The translations under genes were made by a program, and so were the position numbers. A model generated the notes under the pieces. The model had not been told where the DNA came from, searched no databases, and saw nothing but the letters and a program-made list of their open reading frames with translations. A DNA stretch of 64,000 nucleotides, taken from assembly GCF_000281715.2 (NCBI RefSeq), contig NZ_CP124576.1:3686001-3750000 (forward strand), given 5' to 3'. The stretch's first letter is position 1, and each line of letters starts with the position of its first letter. Positions 37,407 through 47,169 of the stretch are shown piece after piece. Origin of the DNA: Sphingobium sp. AP49 (GTDB lineage: Bacteria > Pseudomonadota > Alphaproteobacteria > Sphingomonadales > Sphingomonadaceae).

Positions 37407-38639
37407 ATGAGCAAGCAGGATAGTGCCGCCCGAGCGGCAGCGATCAGTTTCCGGCAGTTGCGTCTGTTCGCCGCGATCGGCGATCTGAAGAGCGTCCGCC
37501 GCGCCTCCGAAGAGTGCAGCCTGTCCCAGCCCGCCGTGACCCAGGCGCTCGCCAAGCTGGAGGAGCAGATCGGGTCCGTGCTGGTCGACCGGCGCGCCAG
37601 CGGCAGCTATCTCAATGAGCTGGGCGACCTGTTCCATGCCCGCATCCGCCGCTTCTTCGAGCAGGCCGAACAGGCGATCATGGAAGCGGGCGCCGCCGAT
37701 ACCAAGGTTGCGGCGCGGGCGATCATGAACCGCTTCACCCGGTCGCAGATCCGTACCGTGGTCGGCGCGATCGAGCATGGATCGTTCGACCGGGCGTCCG
37801 AGTCCGTCGGCATCTCCTCCGCCTCGCTGCAGCGCGCGGCCCGCGACCTGGAAAGCAACCTTGGCGTCTCGCTCTTCTACCGCACCGCCGCCGGCGTGCT
37901 GGTCAGCCCCTTGGGTAGCCAGTTCGGCCGCCGCATGAAGCTGGCGCTGCAGGAGATCGAATGGGGGATCGAGGAACTGGAAGCGGCCCAGGGCGGATCG
38001 ACCCGGCAGATGGTGATCGGCGCCATGCCCTTTGGCGGCAGCGTGCTGCTCGCATCGGTGCTTGACGATTTCCTGCGGCTCCACCCCCATGCCGACATCC
38101 GCATCATGAACGAGAGCGCGGCGGAAATGGCCAAGAGCCTGCGCGCGGGCGATGTCGATTTCGTGATCGGCCTGCTGCCCGAACTGGAATCGGGCGAGGT
38201 GATCCGCGAACCGCTGGCCCGTACGCCCTATTCGGTGGTCGCCCGGCGCGGCCATCCGCTCACACGCCTCGGCAAGGTATCGATCGAGGATCTGCGCGCC
38301 TATGACTGGGTGACGGGGACGGATGGGTCGAGCCGGCGCGCCTGTTTCGAGCGGATCTTCGCCGATGGCCCGGCGCCGCAGACCTCGATCGCCACCTGCG
38401 CCCTGCCGGTGATCCGCCACCTGCTCAAGCGCAGCGACCGGCTGACCCTGATGACAAGCTATGAGCTGGAGCATGAGGATAGTCTGCGCGCCGTGCTCTA
38501 TGGCCCTATAACGCCGGTGCCATCGCTGGGCATCACCATGCGCGCCAGTTGGCTGCCGACGCGGATGCACCAGGATTTCATCAACCTGATCCGTGCCCAT
38601 GTCAGCGCGCCGCGGCCGCATCTGCGCGACGTCGGCTGA
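37407..38639 (+). CDS. LysR-family regulator with two helix-turn-helix domains
   Basis: A 410-residue regulator, about 100 residues longer than usual LysR proteins. Two consecutive LysR helix-turn-helix regions are visible: residues 13-72 (RRASEECSLSQPAVTQALAK) and residues 109-168 (ASESVGISSASLQRAARDL). Both are followed by the expected wing (VLVDRRASGSYL; LFYRTAAGVLVSPLG). A substrate-binding domain occupies 190-400. It is divergent from the catabolic run and probably controls it in response to a pathway acid. The double DNA-binding region and the four phased repeats in the gap fit each other. Confidence 0.88.
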   Translation: MSKQDSAARAAAISFRQLRLFAAIGDLKSVRRASEECSLSQPAVTQALAKLEEQIGSVLVDRRASGSYLNELGDLFHARIRRFFEQAEQAIMEAGAADTKVAARAIMNRFTRSQIRTVVGAIEHGSFDRASESVGISSASLQRAARDLESNLGVSLFYRTAAGVLVSPLGSQFGRRMKLALQEIEWGIEELEAAQGGSTRQMVIGAMPFGGSVLLASVLDDFLRLHPHADIRIMNESAAEMAKSLRAGDVDFVIGLLPELESGEVIREPLARTPYSVVARRGHPLTRLGKVSIEDLRAYDWVTGTDGSSRRACFERIFADGPAPQTSIATCALPVIRHLLKRSDRLTLMTSYELEHEDSLRAVLYGPITPVPSLGITMRASWLPTRMHQDFINLIRAHVSAPRPHLRDVG

Positions 38640-38733
38640 CGGATTTCGATCAGGATGCGGGCAGGTTCGATCGCTGCCCGCGCCCCGCAGCCGTCACAGA
38701 GGATGGAATCCATTCCATCGGAGGTGACATCAT

Positions 38734-39489
38734 ATGGTTGAAACGATCCAGCAACTGGTCGAGGTGGCGACGCCCGACGGCATCTGCCCAGTCCATCTGC
38801 ACCGGCCCGTCGGCGAGGGCGCATGGCCGCTTGCCATCCTCTACATGGACGGCCCCGGCATCCGCCCGGCGGTGCAGGAAATGGCGGCACGACTGGCGGC
38901 GGCGGGCTATGTCGTCGCCCTGCCCGATCTCTTCTATCGCGCCGGCCCCTATCCGCCGGTCGATCCGAAGATCGTCTTCACCGATCCGGACCTGCGCGCA
39001 GCGCATCGCGACACCTATATGGCCACCGCGACGCCGAAAAATGTCATGAAGGATACCCAGGCGCTGCTGGATGCGCTGGCCGACCAGATCGACATCCTGC
39101 CCGGCGCGGTCGGTGTGGTTGGCTATTGCATGGGCGGGAGGCTGGCGCTGATCGCCGCCGGCACCTTCCCTGACAAGATCGCCGTCGCCGCATCCTATCA
39201 TGGCGGGGGCCTCGCCAATGACACGCCGTCCAGCCCGCATCTGCTGGCGCCGCAGATGCAGGCGAAAATCTATGTCGCCGGCGCGATCGAGGACGCGAAT
39301 TTCCCCGACGAGATGAAGGCGCGTCTGGAAGAGGCACTGACGCAGGCGGGGGTCGATCACCGAGTCGAGACCTATCCCGCGCGTCATGGCTGGGTGCCGC
39401 GCGATACGGCGGTGCATGATCCGGTCGAGGCCGAGCATCATTGGCAGACGCTGGTCCCGCTGTTCGACGGCGTGCTGAAAGCCGGCTGA
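38734..39489 (+). CDS. dienelactone hydrolase family protein
   Basis: A 251-residue alpha/beta hydrolase with the Cys nucleophile motif GYCMGGR and the late catalytic His in ARHGWVPRD. Dienelactone hydrolases open lactone intermediates of aromatic degradation. It follows the LysR gene by 95 bp on the same strand and is convergent with the PD40 gene. It may act on a lactone by-product of the neighbouring pathway; this is inference. GGAGGTGACATCAT before the start supports ATG 38734. Confidence 0.88.
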   Translation: MVETIQQLVEVATPDGICPVHLHRPVGEGAWPLAILYMDGPGIRPAVQEMAARLAAAGYVVALPDLFYRAGPYPPVDPKIVFTDPDLRAAHRDTYMATATPKNVMKDTQALLDALADQIDILPGAVGVVGYCMGGRLALIAAGTFPDKIAVAASYHGGGLANDTPSSPHLLAPQMQAKIYVAGAIEDANFPDEMKARLEEALTQAGVDHRVETYPARHGWVPRDTAVHDPVEAEHHWQTLVPLFDGVLKAG

Positions 39490-39493
39490 CACG

Positions 39494-39525
39494 AAAAAGG
39501 GGAGCGAACCAACGGTCCGCTCCCC
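39494..39525 (-). terminator. intrinsic terminator of the PD40 gene
   Basis: The arms GGGGAGCG (39499-39506) and CGCTCCCC (39518-39525) pair perfectly. On the minus strand the stem is followed by TTTTT (39498-39494). It lies 22 bp beyond the PD40 stop and may also serve the convergent hydrolase gene. Confidence 0.72.
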
Positions 39526-39546
39526 CGTCCCCGCCCCGGAGAAGGT

Positions 39547-41415
39547 TCAGAGATATTTGTTGTCGATGAACAGCGGCATGGAATCCTCCCACTTGCTGTC
39601 GGTCAGCATCTTCTTGTCGCTGCCATCGGCGTTCATCACGTAGATCTGGCCATATTGCTGAAACGTATTGTCGTAGAGCGCGGCCTCGTCGCGGAAGCCG
39701 TGCGCCGACCCGCTCCACATGATCCGGCCGTCCGGCGACCAGACCGCATGGCCGTCGCTTTCCAGCCCGTGGGTCAGTTGCTGCAGGTCCGACCCGTCGG
39801 GTGCGATGGTGCAGATCTGGAAGGTGGTGCCATTCACTTTCCGCGTGAAGACGATGCGCTTGCCGTCGGGCGACCAGCCGGGAAGATTGTCCAGCTCGGT
39901 CGTGAGCACGCGAATCTTGCCGGTGTCGAGATTGAGGACGCGCAACCCCTTTTCATCGTCGCCCCAGACGCGAAAGACGATTTCCTTGCCGTCCGCCGAG
40001 TAGCTGGGGAAGCCGGAATGGACGCGGCCATCGGTCAGCGCTTCATAGCTGCTGCCATCGGCCTTGACCCGCATCAGGGTTGCCTTGGCATAGGAGCGTT
40101 CGGCGAACCAGGTGCCCATGCCGAAGGCGATCCATTCGCCATCGGGCGACCAGGCCGGCTGGAAGGCGCCCGACAGCCCCTTCTTCACCATTTCCGGGTT
40201 CAGCCCCTTGTTCGACGCATCGAAGACGACGCGGCGGTCGCTGCCGTCCGGCTTCATCGAGACGATCGAGCTGTTGCCGAGCTGCTTTTCGGTGAAGGCC
40301 AGCATCCCCTGGCGCGAGAGGATCGGGAACACGTCCATATGGCGATATTCATAGTCCGCGTCCCAGCCATAGAGCGGCTTGAGCAGCGGCCGGACCGGGC
40401 GGAAGGCGACGACTTCGTAAAAGACCGACTTGCCGTCGGCCGACCAGCGCGGTGAGCGCAGGCCCGCGCGCTTGAAGCCGGGACGGCCCGATGTATAGGC
40501 GATCCCCTCTTCCGGCCCGCCCTTCATCAGATAGCCGATCTCGTCATTGGACAGGAAATGCGGCGCAACCTTCAGCCCCGCGCTGTTGGTATGTTCGATG
40601 CGTGCGCCGGTGGCGACGTCGACCGAGACGATCTGCGATTCCACCCGGCCGATCCATTCGGGACGGCGCGCGCCCCACGTCGCTTCGGTGGTGAGTTCAT
40701 AGAAGGCGATCCGCTTGCCATCCGGCGACCAGGCCGGCGAGCCCAGGCACCAGCCCTTGCGGCTGGCGACCTGGCGGAAGCCGGTGCCGTCGGCGCGGAT
40801 CACATAGATGCTGAGTTCCTGCGTATGTTCCCAGCCGCGCCCGTCATCATGGCCGCGCCAGCTGGTGTCGCGATCGCTGGAAAAGGCGATCCACTTGCCA
40901 TCGGGCGACCAGGCGGGACGGAAATAGCAGTCGGGGCTGTCGGCCTTGCCGCGCACATCGCCGATGCCGGTCAGTTGCTTCATCGCGCCGGACTTGACGT
41001 CCATCACCCAGATATTGGCGCGATAGCCGTTGCGGGTCGACACGAAGGCGAGCGTGCGCCCATCGGGCGACAGCACGCCGGCATCGTCCATCGACGATCC
41101 CTGCGCCAGCTGGCGAATGCCGCTGCCGTCCGGCAGGGCGATGAACAGGTCCGACTGGCCGTCGCCATTGCGTTCGGAGGTGAAGATGATGCGATCGCCC
41201 TTGGGCGAGAGGGTGACGTTGTAGTCATAAGCCGCATCCGCCAGCAGCTTGCGCTCGCCCGCGCCATCGGCGCCGGCGGTGTAGAGCGCGGACTGGGACG
41301 GGGCGATGCGGTTCATCAGCAGCACGCCCTTCTTGCCCGGCGCGGCCTTCGCAATGCCGACCTGGCTGAGCAGGACGCTGGCAGGCACGGCTGCCATAAA
41401 CTCTCGACGGTTCAC
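39547..41415 (-). CDS. TolB-like PD40 beta-propeller protein with Tat-type leader
   Basis: A 622-residue periplasmic protein. The N-terminus MNRREFMAAVPASVLLSQ carries a twin-arginine-like motif and a hydrophobic stretch. The rest is made of repeated PD40/TolB blades (SPKGDRIIFTSERNGDGQSD, SPDGRTLAFVSTRNG, SPDGKWIAFSSDRD, SPDGKRIVFTRKVNG). No catalytic domain is evident. It could be a periplasmic partner or an enzyme lacking its peptidase domain. It is divergent from the TonB receptor at 41690 across 274 bp. I chose the GTG at 41415 since it opens the leader and follows GGGAGAGAGAG. Confidence 0.82.
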   Translation of the reverse strand: MNRREFMAAVPASVLLSQVGIAKAAPGKKGVLLMNRIAPSQSALYTAGADGAGERKLLADAAYDYNVTLSPKGDRIIFTSERNGDGQSDLFIALPDGSGIRQLAQGSSMDDAGVLSPDGRTLAFVSTRNGYRANIWVMDVKSGAMKQLTGIGDVRGKADSPDCYFRPAWSPDGKWIAFSSDRDTSWRGHDDGRGWEHTQELSIYVIRADGTGFRQVASRKGWCLGSPAWSPDGKRIAFYELTTEATWGARRPEWIGRVESQIVSVDVATGARIEHTNSAGLKVAPHFLSNDEIGYLMKGGPEEGIAYTSGRPGFKRAGLRSPRWSADGKSVFYEVVAFRPVRPLLKPLYGWDADYEYRHMDVFPILSRQGMLAFTEKQLGNSSIVSMKPDGSDRRVVFDASNKGLNPEMVKKGLSGAFQPAWSPDGEWIAFGMGTWFAERSYAKATLMRVKADGSSYEALTDGRVHSGFPSYSADGKEIVFRVWGDDEKGLRVLNLDTGKIRVLTTELDNLPGWSPDGKRIVFTRKVNGTTFQICTIAPDGSDLQQLTHGLESDGHAVWSPDGRIMWSGSAHGFRDEAALYDNTFQQYGQIYVMNADGSDKKMLTDSKWEDSMPLFIDNKYL

Positions 41416-41689
41416 TTCTCTCTCTCCCAGGAACGCCGGTACGCGCTCGCCCTTTTTTGCCTGTGCAGCGGCGCGGCCCATCTGGCCGATATCGTCCTGT
41501 TAGTCGAAGCGACCGACGTACGCATGCGGCGGATCGCAGAAATTATCGGGCGCTGTCGACTGCCTATAACCCATCGCGCCGCAGCTTGATTAATCCGCTC
41601 AATCACCAAAGGGCGACGCGATGGAACGGGCTGCAACAGAGCATTGTGCAGCCGCCTGCCGCGCAGCATTAGAATTGGGAGGAGGATAT

Positions 41690-44014
41690 ATGCGCAAGAG
41701 CGGCACAACCGCCGGAGCCCGTCGTCTGGCTCTGCTGGCAAGCACCGGAATTTTCATCCTGACCTGCGGGTCGGCCATCGCGCAGGACAGCGCGCCACAA
41801 GGCACCGCCACCGACGGCGCGATCAGCGACATCATCGTCACCGCCCAGAAGCGATCGGAAAATGCGCAGAATGTGCCGATCGCCATCACCGCGCTCGACA
41901 ATAGCCAGTTGAGCGCGGCCGGTGTCTCCAGCACCGCCGATCTCAAGTCGACCGTCCCCGCCTTGAACGTCACCACCGCGACCGGCGGCATCGGCCTGCC
42001 GCGCATCCGCGGCATCGGCGCCACCGGCCAGGGACCGGGCATCGAGAACCCGGTCGCCGTCTATGTCGACGGAGTCTATTATGGCGCGTCCTTCGGCATC
42101 CTCCAGTCGATGTTCGATACCGAGCAGGTGGCGGTGCTGAAGGGGCCGCAGGGCACGCTGTTCGGCCGCAATGCGACCGGCGGCCTGATCCAGATCACCA
42201 CCATGGGGCCGAGCTACGACCTGACCGGCAAGGCGGAGATCGGTTACGACAATTACGACACGATCCACGCGGCGGGCTATGTCTCGTCGGGCATCACCGA
42301 CAAGATCGCCTTCAGCCTGGCCGGCCAATATGAGAATCGCCAGAGCGGCTATGGCAAGAATCTCTACACCGGCAATGATGTGCAGGCCGGCAGGAATTGG
42401 GGCGTGCGCGGCAAGCTCTTGTGGGAACCGACCGAGGACACGAAGGTGACGCTTGCGGCCGACGCCAATGGCCGCAATGCCAGCGAGCCAGCCTTCCGCA
42501 ATTTCGACCTCAATGCGCTGGGCCAGAATGTGACGCAGCAGATCATCGATCTGGGCGGCGACCCCGACCATGACATCTATTCCGATGTCGATCCGCACAT
42601 GCAGACCCGCGCCTGGGGATCCAGCCTGACGGTCGAGCAGGATTTCGGCGGCGCTTCGCTGAAAAGCATCACCGCCTACCGCAAGTCGACCTTCGACTAT
42701 TATTTCGATCCCGATGGCACGACATTGAAGCGCATCGTCATCGACAACAGCCAGTTCGACAAGCAGTTCACCCAGGAGTTGAACCTGGTGTCGGAAGCGG
42801 GCGGCCCGTTCAAATGGGTGCTGGGCGGCTTCTACATGCATGGCAAGGCGGGCAATGATCCGGCCCGCACCACCGGCCTCTTCACCTTTGGCGGCAACGG
42901 CTATAGCGACAATATCAATTACCAGACGCTCGACAGCTTCGCCGGCTTTGCCGAGGGCACCTACAGCTTCGGCGCCAGCACCAACTTGACCGCCGGCCTG
43001 CGCTACACCAGCGACAAGCGCGAGCTCAACGCCTATACCGTGTCCTATAACGGCAATACGAAAGTGACGACGACCTCACCCACGGTGGAGGAAAGCGCAA
43101 CCTTCAACAAGCTGACCTGGCGCCTGTCACTCGACCATCGCTTCTCGCCCGAGCTGCTGGCCTATGCCAGCTATAATCGCGGCTTCCGCAGCGGCGCCTA
43201 TATTCCGCAGGCGACGCCGATCGTGCTGCTGCAGCCCGATGTCGTCGACGCCTATGAAATCGGCATCAAGTCCGACCTGTTCGACCGCAAGGTGCGGCTG
43301 AACATCGCCGGCTATTATTATGACGAACAGAATATCCAGGTTCAGCAGGTCATTTCCGGCGTCAACAGCGCCTATAATGCCGATGGCGCCCATATCTATG
43401 GCATCGATGCCGACTTCACCTGGCGCGTGACCCAGAATTTCCGCCTGTTCGGCGGCGTCAACTATACCCATGCGCGCTATACCGGCTTCACCAATGCGAT
43501 CCTGAGCCAGCCCTTCCCGCTGCCTGCGGACTTCACGCTGGTCAAGAATCCGGCGACCAATCCGACCTTCAACCAGATCATTGCGCCGGGACAGACGACG
43601 CCGCAGGCCTGTCAGGGAACGCTGAGCCCGCTCAACACGACCTTGGGCGGCAATTGCCTCTATATCGGCGATGCGTCGGGCAACAAGTTGCAGAACACCC
43701 CGACCTTCACCGCCAGTGTCGGCGGGTCGCTCGATATTCCGACCGGTTTCGGCAAGTTCACGCTGGCGGGCAATTTCTACCATAATAGCGGCTTCGTCGG
43801 CACGCCGGACGAGCGGGTGAAGCAGAAGGCCTATGACACGGTCGACGCTTCGCTGACCTGGTGGACGAAGGACGATCATCTGTTCATCCGCCTGTGGGGC
43901 AAGAACCTGACCGACGCCGATTATCATACCCAGATCGGCGGCACGAACAGCGGCGACAATGGCACCAATGCCGCCCCGCGCACCTACGGCCTGACTGCCG
44001 GCTTCGATTTCTGA
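41690..44014 (+). CDS. TonB-dependent receptor
   Basis: A 774-residue outer-membrane receptor. It has a signal peptide ending at AIAQ, the TonB-box-like DIIVTAQKRSENAQNVPIAI, a plug with LRGPQGTLFGRNATGG-type sequence (here VAVLKGPQGTLFGRNATGG) and a barrel ending RTYGLTAGFDF. This class is frequent in sphingomonads and takes up plant-derived or aromatic compounds. GGAGGAGGATAT directly precedes the ATG at 41690. Beside the aromatic-acid cluster and the PD40 protein it is the probable outer-membrane entry for the substrate. Confidence 0.9.
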   Translation: MRKSGTTAGARRLALLASTGIFILTCGSAIAQDSAPQGTATDGAISDIIVTAQKRSENAQNVPIAITALDNSQLSAAGVSSTADLKSTVPALNVTTATGGIGLPRIRGIGATGQGPGIENPVAVYVDGVYYGASFGILQSMFDTEQVAVLKGPQGTLFGRNATGGLIQITTMGPSYDLTGKAEIGYDNYDTIHAAGYVSSGITDKIAFSLAGQYENRQSGYGKNLYTGNDVQAGRNWGVRGKLLWEPTEDTKVTLAADANGRNASEPAFRNFDLNALGQNVTQQIIDLGGDPDHDIYSDVDPHMQTRAWGSSLTVEQDFGGASLKSITAYRKSTFDYYFDPDGTTLKRIVIDNSQFDKQFTQELNLVSEAGGPFKWVLGGFYMHGKAGNDPARTTGLFTFGGNGYSDNINYQTLDSFAGFAEGTYSFGASTNLTAGLRYTSDKRELNAYTVSYNGNTKVTTTSPTVEESATFNKLTWRLSLDHRFSPELLAYASYNRGFRSGAYIPQATPIVLLQPDVVDAYEIGIKSDLFDRKVRLNIAGYYYDEQNIQVQQVISGVNSAYNADGAHIYGIDADFTWRVTQNFRLFGGVNYTHARYTGFTNAILSQPFPLPADFTLVKNPATNPTFNQIIAPGQTTPQACQGTLSPLNTTLGGNCLYIGDASGNKLQNTPTFTASVGGSLDIPTGFGKFTLAGNFYHNSGFVGTPDERVKQKAYDTVDASLTWWTKDDHLFIRLWGKNLTDADYHTQIGGTNSGDNGTNAAPRTYGLTAGFDF

Positions 44015-44077
44015 TCCGATCCCCCGTTGGCAGCAGGGCCACGGCATCCGACGGGATGCCATGGCCATAAGCCACAT

Positions 44078-44181
44078 TCAAGCGAGGCGTACCATGGCGA
44101 GGCAGTTGGCGGAGAGCGTGTCGCATCCGGGGTGCCAGGACGAAAATGCTGCCGCTTCGAGAAGAACCGCTCAAGGCGCAT
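44078..44181 (-). pseudogene. remnant of an IS5-family transposase C-terminus
   Basis: On the minus strand LERFFSKRQHF is followed, after a frame change, by DTLSANCLAMVRLA and a stop. This matches the C-terminal end of IS5-type transposases (ERFFnKlKhfRRvaTRYDKLa-NflAmvqLA). Only about 100 bp survive, starting 64 bp after the TonB receptor stop. It marks past insertion at the edge of the catabolic region. Confidence 0.6.
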
Positions 44182-44283
44182 ATCAGTTCATGCCTGCCCT
44201 GAATCAGAGTTTGGGAATCAGGGTTTGGCACGATTTGAAAGGGGCCAGGGCCGAAGGCCGCTGCCGATCTCGTCCACACGCGA

Positions 44284-45030
44284 TCATGTTACTGGCAACG
44301 CATTCATACGTCTGCGGACAGTGCATGAATGGGCAATAGGGCTGCGCCAAAGGTGATGGGCGAGCCATGAAGGCCGGATATCTGTATCGGTGGCCGTGAG
44401 ACCAACGGCGTAGCGCGACGGAAAGGTGAACTGGATGCCGTTATCCATCAGAACAGTGTGGATCGTGTAGGGCACAGCGGCGATCAGCGCGACGAGGAAT
44501 GCGGAAGCCGATGTTCTGCCGGTCTTGGTTACAAGTTGGACAAAAGCGAACTTGCTGGTCCTGTCGATCGCCACATAGAGATAGAGCTTGCCTTCGGCGG
44601 TACGCACTTCGGCAATGTCGATGTGGCAATAGCCGATAGGGTAGGACTTGAACTTCCGCTTCGGCTCCTTGTCGCCCGTCACCTCTGGCAACCGGCTGAT
44701 GCCATGCCGTTGCAGACAGCGATGCAGGGATGAGCGCGTCAGATGCGGGATCGTTGCTTGCAAGGCGTAGAGGCAATCATCGAGCGGCAGGAGCGTGTGC
44801 CGGCGGAAGGCGACGATGATCGCCTCCTCCTCAACGGAAAGCGTCGTGGAATGCGCCTCCTTCGGCCCGGTCGGCAGATCTTTGACTGCTGTACGCCTCT
44901 TCCACTTCGCCACGGTCTTCTGGTTGATTCCGTAGCGCTTGGCCAGAACCCTCAGGCTCTCTTGACTATGTTGTATCGCTCGACGGACCGCCTCTTTCGT
45001 GCGGGCGTTCCCGTGAAGAATCTGGCCCAT
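44284..45030 (-). pseudogene. IS481-family transposase, truncated before the catalytic Glu
   Basis: The N-terminal half is intact: MGQILHG start, helix-turn-helix (LAKRYGINQKTVAKWKRR), the conserved LPLDDCLYALQATIPHLTRS, the first catalytic Asp in CHIDIAEV and the second in VLMDNGIQF. After about 44400 the sequence (FPSRYAVGLTATD) runs into unrelated residues and stops. The WTNGQVERMNR segment with the catalytic Glu is missing in all frames that I checked. The element is therefore an inactive fragment of 248 codons. Confidence 0.82.
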
Positions 45031-45170
45031 AGTGCATCCTTCCATCCCTGGCTGAACAATGCACCATCAAATGCCGGGACTAAACACCTAGAACTTCAAC
45101 CGGAAAAATCCGGGCAGGCGAGAAAATATTCCTTCGCCGCCCGGCGACGAAAACGGGCGGCTTTAGCCCC

Positions 45171-46166
45171 TTATGGCCCAGTCACAATAACGATGGCTTG
45201 GTAGTCACCGGAGGGAACAGAGGAATAGTTGAAATTGACTGCCCCGAAGAACGGGCGAGCCGATGCGCCGTAAAGGGCACCGGAAGCCGAACCTGCACGA
45301 TATGCCTGCAAGGGCGAGCCGTCGCTAACCGATACGTTGCCAGTCGTACGGCCCGATCCGAAATAAAGATACATAGGCCCGCTTGCTGTCGATGACGAAC
45401 TAATCGGACGCGTACTCAACCCGGAAGCATTCTGTGCCGATGTCGTGACAACAATACCAGAAGTGCTTCCTTGAAATGTAATTATGGATAAAACGCTATC
45501 AAATGATCCGGTCATATTGATAATAACGGAACCAGAAGAAATATCTGATGGCGTCAGTATCTTAGCGATGATCGAACCACTCCAATTCGTTCCCGATTTT
45601 TTATCGATCAGGTTCCATCCAGACGGAGCTCCCGAAATATCCCACCCTCCCGCGATGAAAATTATCGCCAGATCTCCAGCAACCGAGCCGCTTGGCCACG
45701 AGACCGTGTAATTGGATGCGCTAGCGGCTTGAATGCCTGTCCCTCTCACGACGGGCAAGGCGCCGCCTCCGCCGCCGCCTGCGCCATTTGCTGCCGCAGT
45801 TATCCGACCTTTCGCATCCACTATGATATCAGCGTTCGTATAATGCCCTGGCGATACACCACTATTGGACAAGGTTGTTTCGGTACCGCCAACCGTTTTT
45901 ACATCACCTGTAAGATCGCCAGATGTTACCGATCCCGAACCTGAAAAAATTGTGATCGAGCCAGGAATGGGAGTTCCGGTGGTCGTTACCGCGCTCTCAG
46001 TGCAATTCGCAATCGCATTGAAATTATCCATAATCTTGGTCGCATCAGCCACTTGCCCATTGGAAATCGCATTGGGCACCGAGCAGGGAGCTGCAAGCGC
46101 AGCCCCAGCCCACATCGACATAGTTGTGGTTGTGATAGACAATATCTTTACAAAGTCATTGATCAT
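45171..46166 (-). CDS. secreted protein with tail-fibre-like sequence, last gene of the virB run
   Basis: A 331-residue protein with a signal peptide (SMWAGAALAAP). The segment SPGHYTNADIIVDAKGRITAA is typical of phage tail-fibre and collar proteins. A Gly-rich linker follows, then a beta-rich C-terminal domain (SWPSGSVAGDLAIIFIAGGW, IIAKILTPSDISSGSVII). The start at 46166 follows GAGGGGTGG and lies 43 bp from the virB11 stop on the same strand, so it is probably in the virB operon. No VirB5 is encoded in this window. A surface or pilus-tip adhesin is a reasonable guess; an effector is another. No family with proven function is recognised. Confidence 0.68.
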   Translation of the reverse strand: MINDFVKILSITTTTMSMWAGAALAAPCSVPNAISNGQVADATKIMDNFNAIANCTESAVTTTGTPIPGSITIFSGSGSVTSGDLTGDVKTVGGTETTLSNSGVSPGHYTNADIIVDAKGRITAAANGAGGGGGGALPVVRGTGIQAASASNYTVSWPSGSVAGDLAIIFIAGGWDISGAPSGWNLIDKKSGTNWSGSIIAKILTPSDISSGSVIINMTGSFDSVLSIITFQGSTSGIVVTTSAQNASGLSTRPISSSSTASGPMYLYFGSGRTTGNVSVSDGSPLQAYRAGSASGALYGASARPFFGAVNFNYSSVPSGDYQAIVIVTGP

Positions 46167-46209
46167 CGTTCCACCCCTCTTTGAATAATGTGACTTATGC
46201 GTGCTCAAT

Positions 46210-47169
46210 TTAATATTTTGTTATGGAATAATTTATGTGACCATTATCCATAGTAATATTGATTGACAGATCTACAGTCGAAGCAATGTAATTTCTCAGA
46301 TCATCCCAGCCGAATTTCAGGCCACCTTGTATTGCCAGAAAAGCGAGCTGATCGAGTGCAGCCTCACAGCTGTTTGCGTGGATCGTACTTATGGAACCGG
46401 GATGCCCTGTATTGACCGCACGCAAAAAGGTGATGGCCTCACGCCCTCTTATTTCGCCCAAAATAATTCGGTCGGGCCGCATTCTCAGGGAAGCAATCAG
46501 GAGATCGTCCGCATCGATGTCCGACTCCCGCAGTTCGCTACGCGGCGCAACAAGACCGACCGCATTGGGATGGCGAATATGGAGTTCGGGTGCGTCTTCA
46601 ATGAAAATCAGGCGCTCATTACGAGGAATCTCTCCAATAAGAGTATTCAGTAATGTCGTCTTGCCCGAAGATGTTCCTCCCGAGATCAATATCGTTTTTC
46701 GCGCCTTGACCGCTTGCCGCAGAAGTTCAGCGATGTCTTCCGTCCCAGAAACCTCGATGCCGTTACTATTTTCCAGAGAGATCGGAGAGCCCTCCATTTC
46801 CCGCGGCTTGAGATCCTCCAACTTGATCGACCGTACGATTTGCCGTCGGATCGATATGGCGATGTCACGGCGGGTCGCCGGGGGAACAGCAATCTGGATA
46901 CGCTCGCCGGTCGGCAAGGATGCCGCCAGAAGAGGATGTTCCCGGCTAATCGCCTGAGAACTCCAGGCAGCTATCTGTCGTGCGAGGCGCAGCAAGGTTT
47001 CACTAGAGAGCTCGGGGACTTCATGACGCTCGGGCGCTCCGCCATTCACTTCCAGCCACAGTTCACCGGGTCGATTGATGTAAATGTCGCTCACGTCTTC
47101 GCGCGAAAGAAAAGGGGTCAGCAGCGACAGATAGCCACTCAGGTAGATCGATCTCTCCGCTACAGTCAT
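46210..47169 (-). CDS. virB11: VirB11-type ATPase of a type IV secretion system
   Basis: A 319-residue hexameric traffic ATPase at the cytoplasmic face of the secretion channel. It has the Walker A motif ISGGTSSGKTTLLN, the Asp box IFIEDAPEL, the Walker B region RPDRIILGEIRG and the His box in STIHANSCE. It overlaps the virB10 stop by 4 bp, showing translational coupling. Confidence 0.93.
   Translation of the reverse strand: MTVAERSIYLSGYLSLLTPFLSREDVSDIYINRPGELWLEVNGGAPERHEVPELSSETLLRLARQIAAWSSQAISREHPLLAASLPTGERIQIAVPPATRRDIAISIRRQIVRSIKLEDLKPREMEGSPISLENSNGIEVSGTEDIAELLRQAVKARKTILISGGTSSGKTTLLNTLIGEIPRNERLIFIEDAPELHIRHPNAVGLVAPRSELRESDIDADDLLIASLRMRPDRIILGEIRGREAITFLRAVNTGHPGSISTIHANSCEAALDQLAFLAIQGGLKFGWDDLRNYIASTVDLSINITMDNGHINYSITKY

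Noticed and set aside
45171..46166. Prophage origin for the tail-fibre-like gene
   Set aside because: No capsid, tail, terminase or lysis gene lies nearby. It follows virB11 by 43 bp on the same strand, so it is better read as part of the secretion operon.
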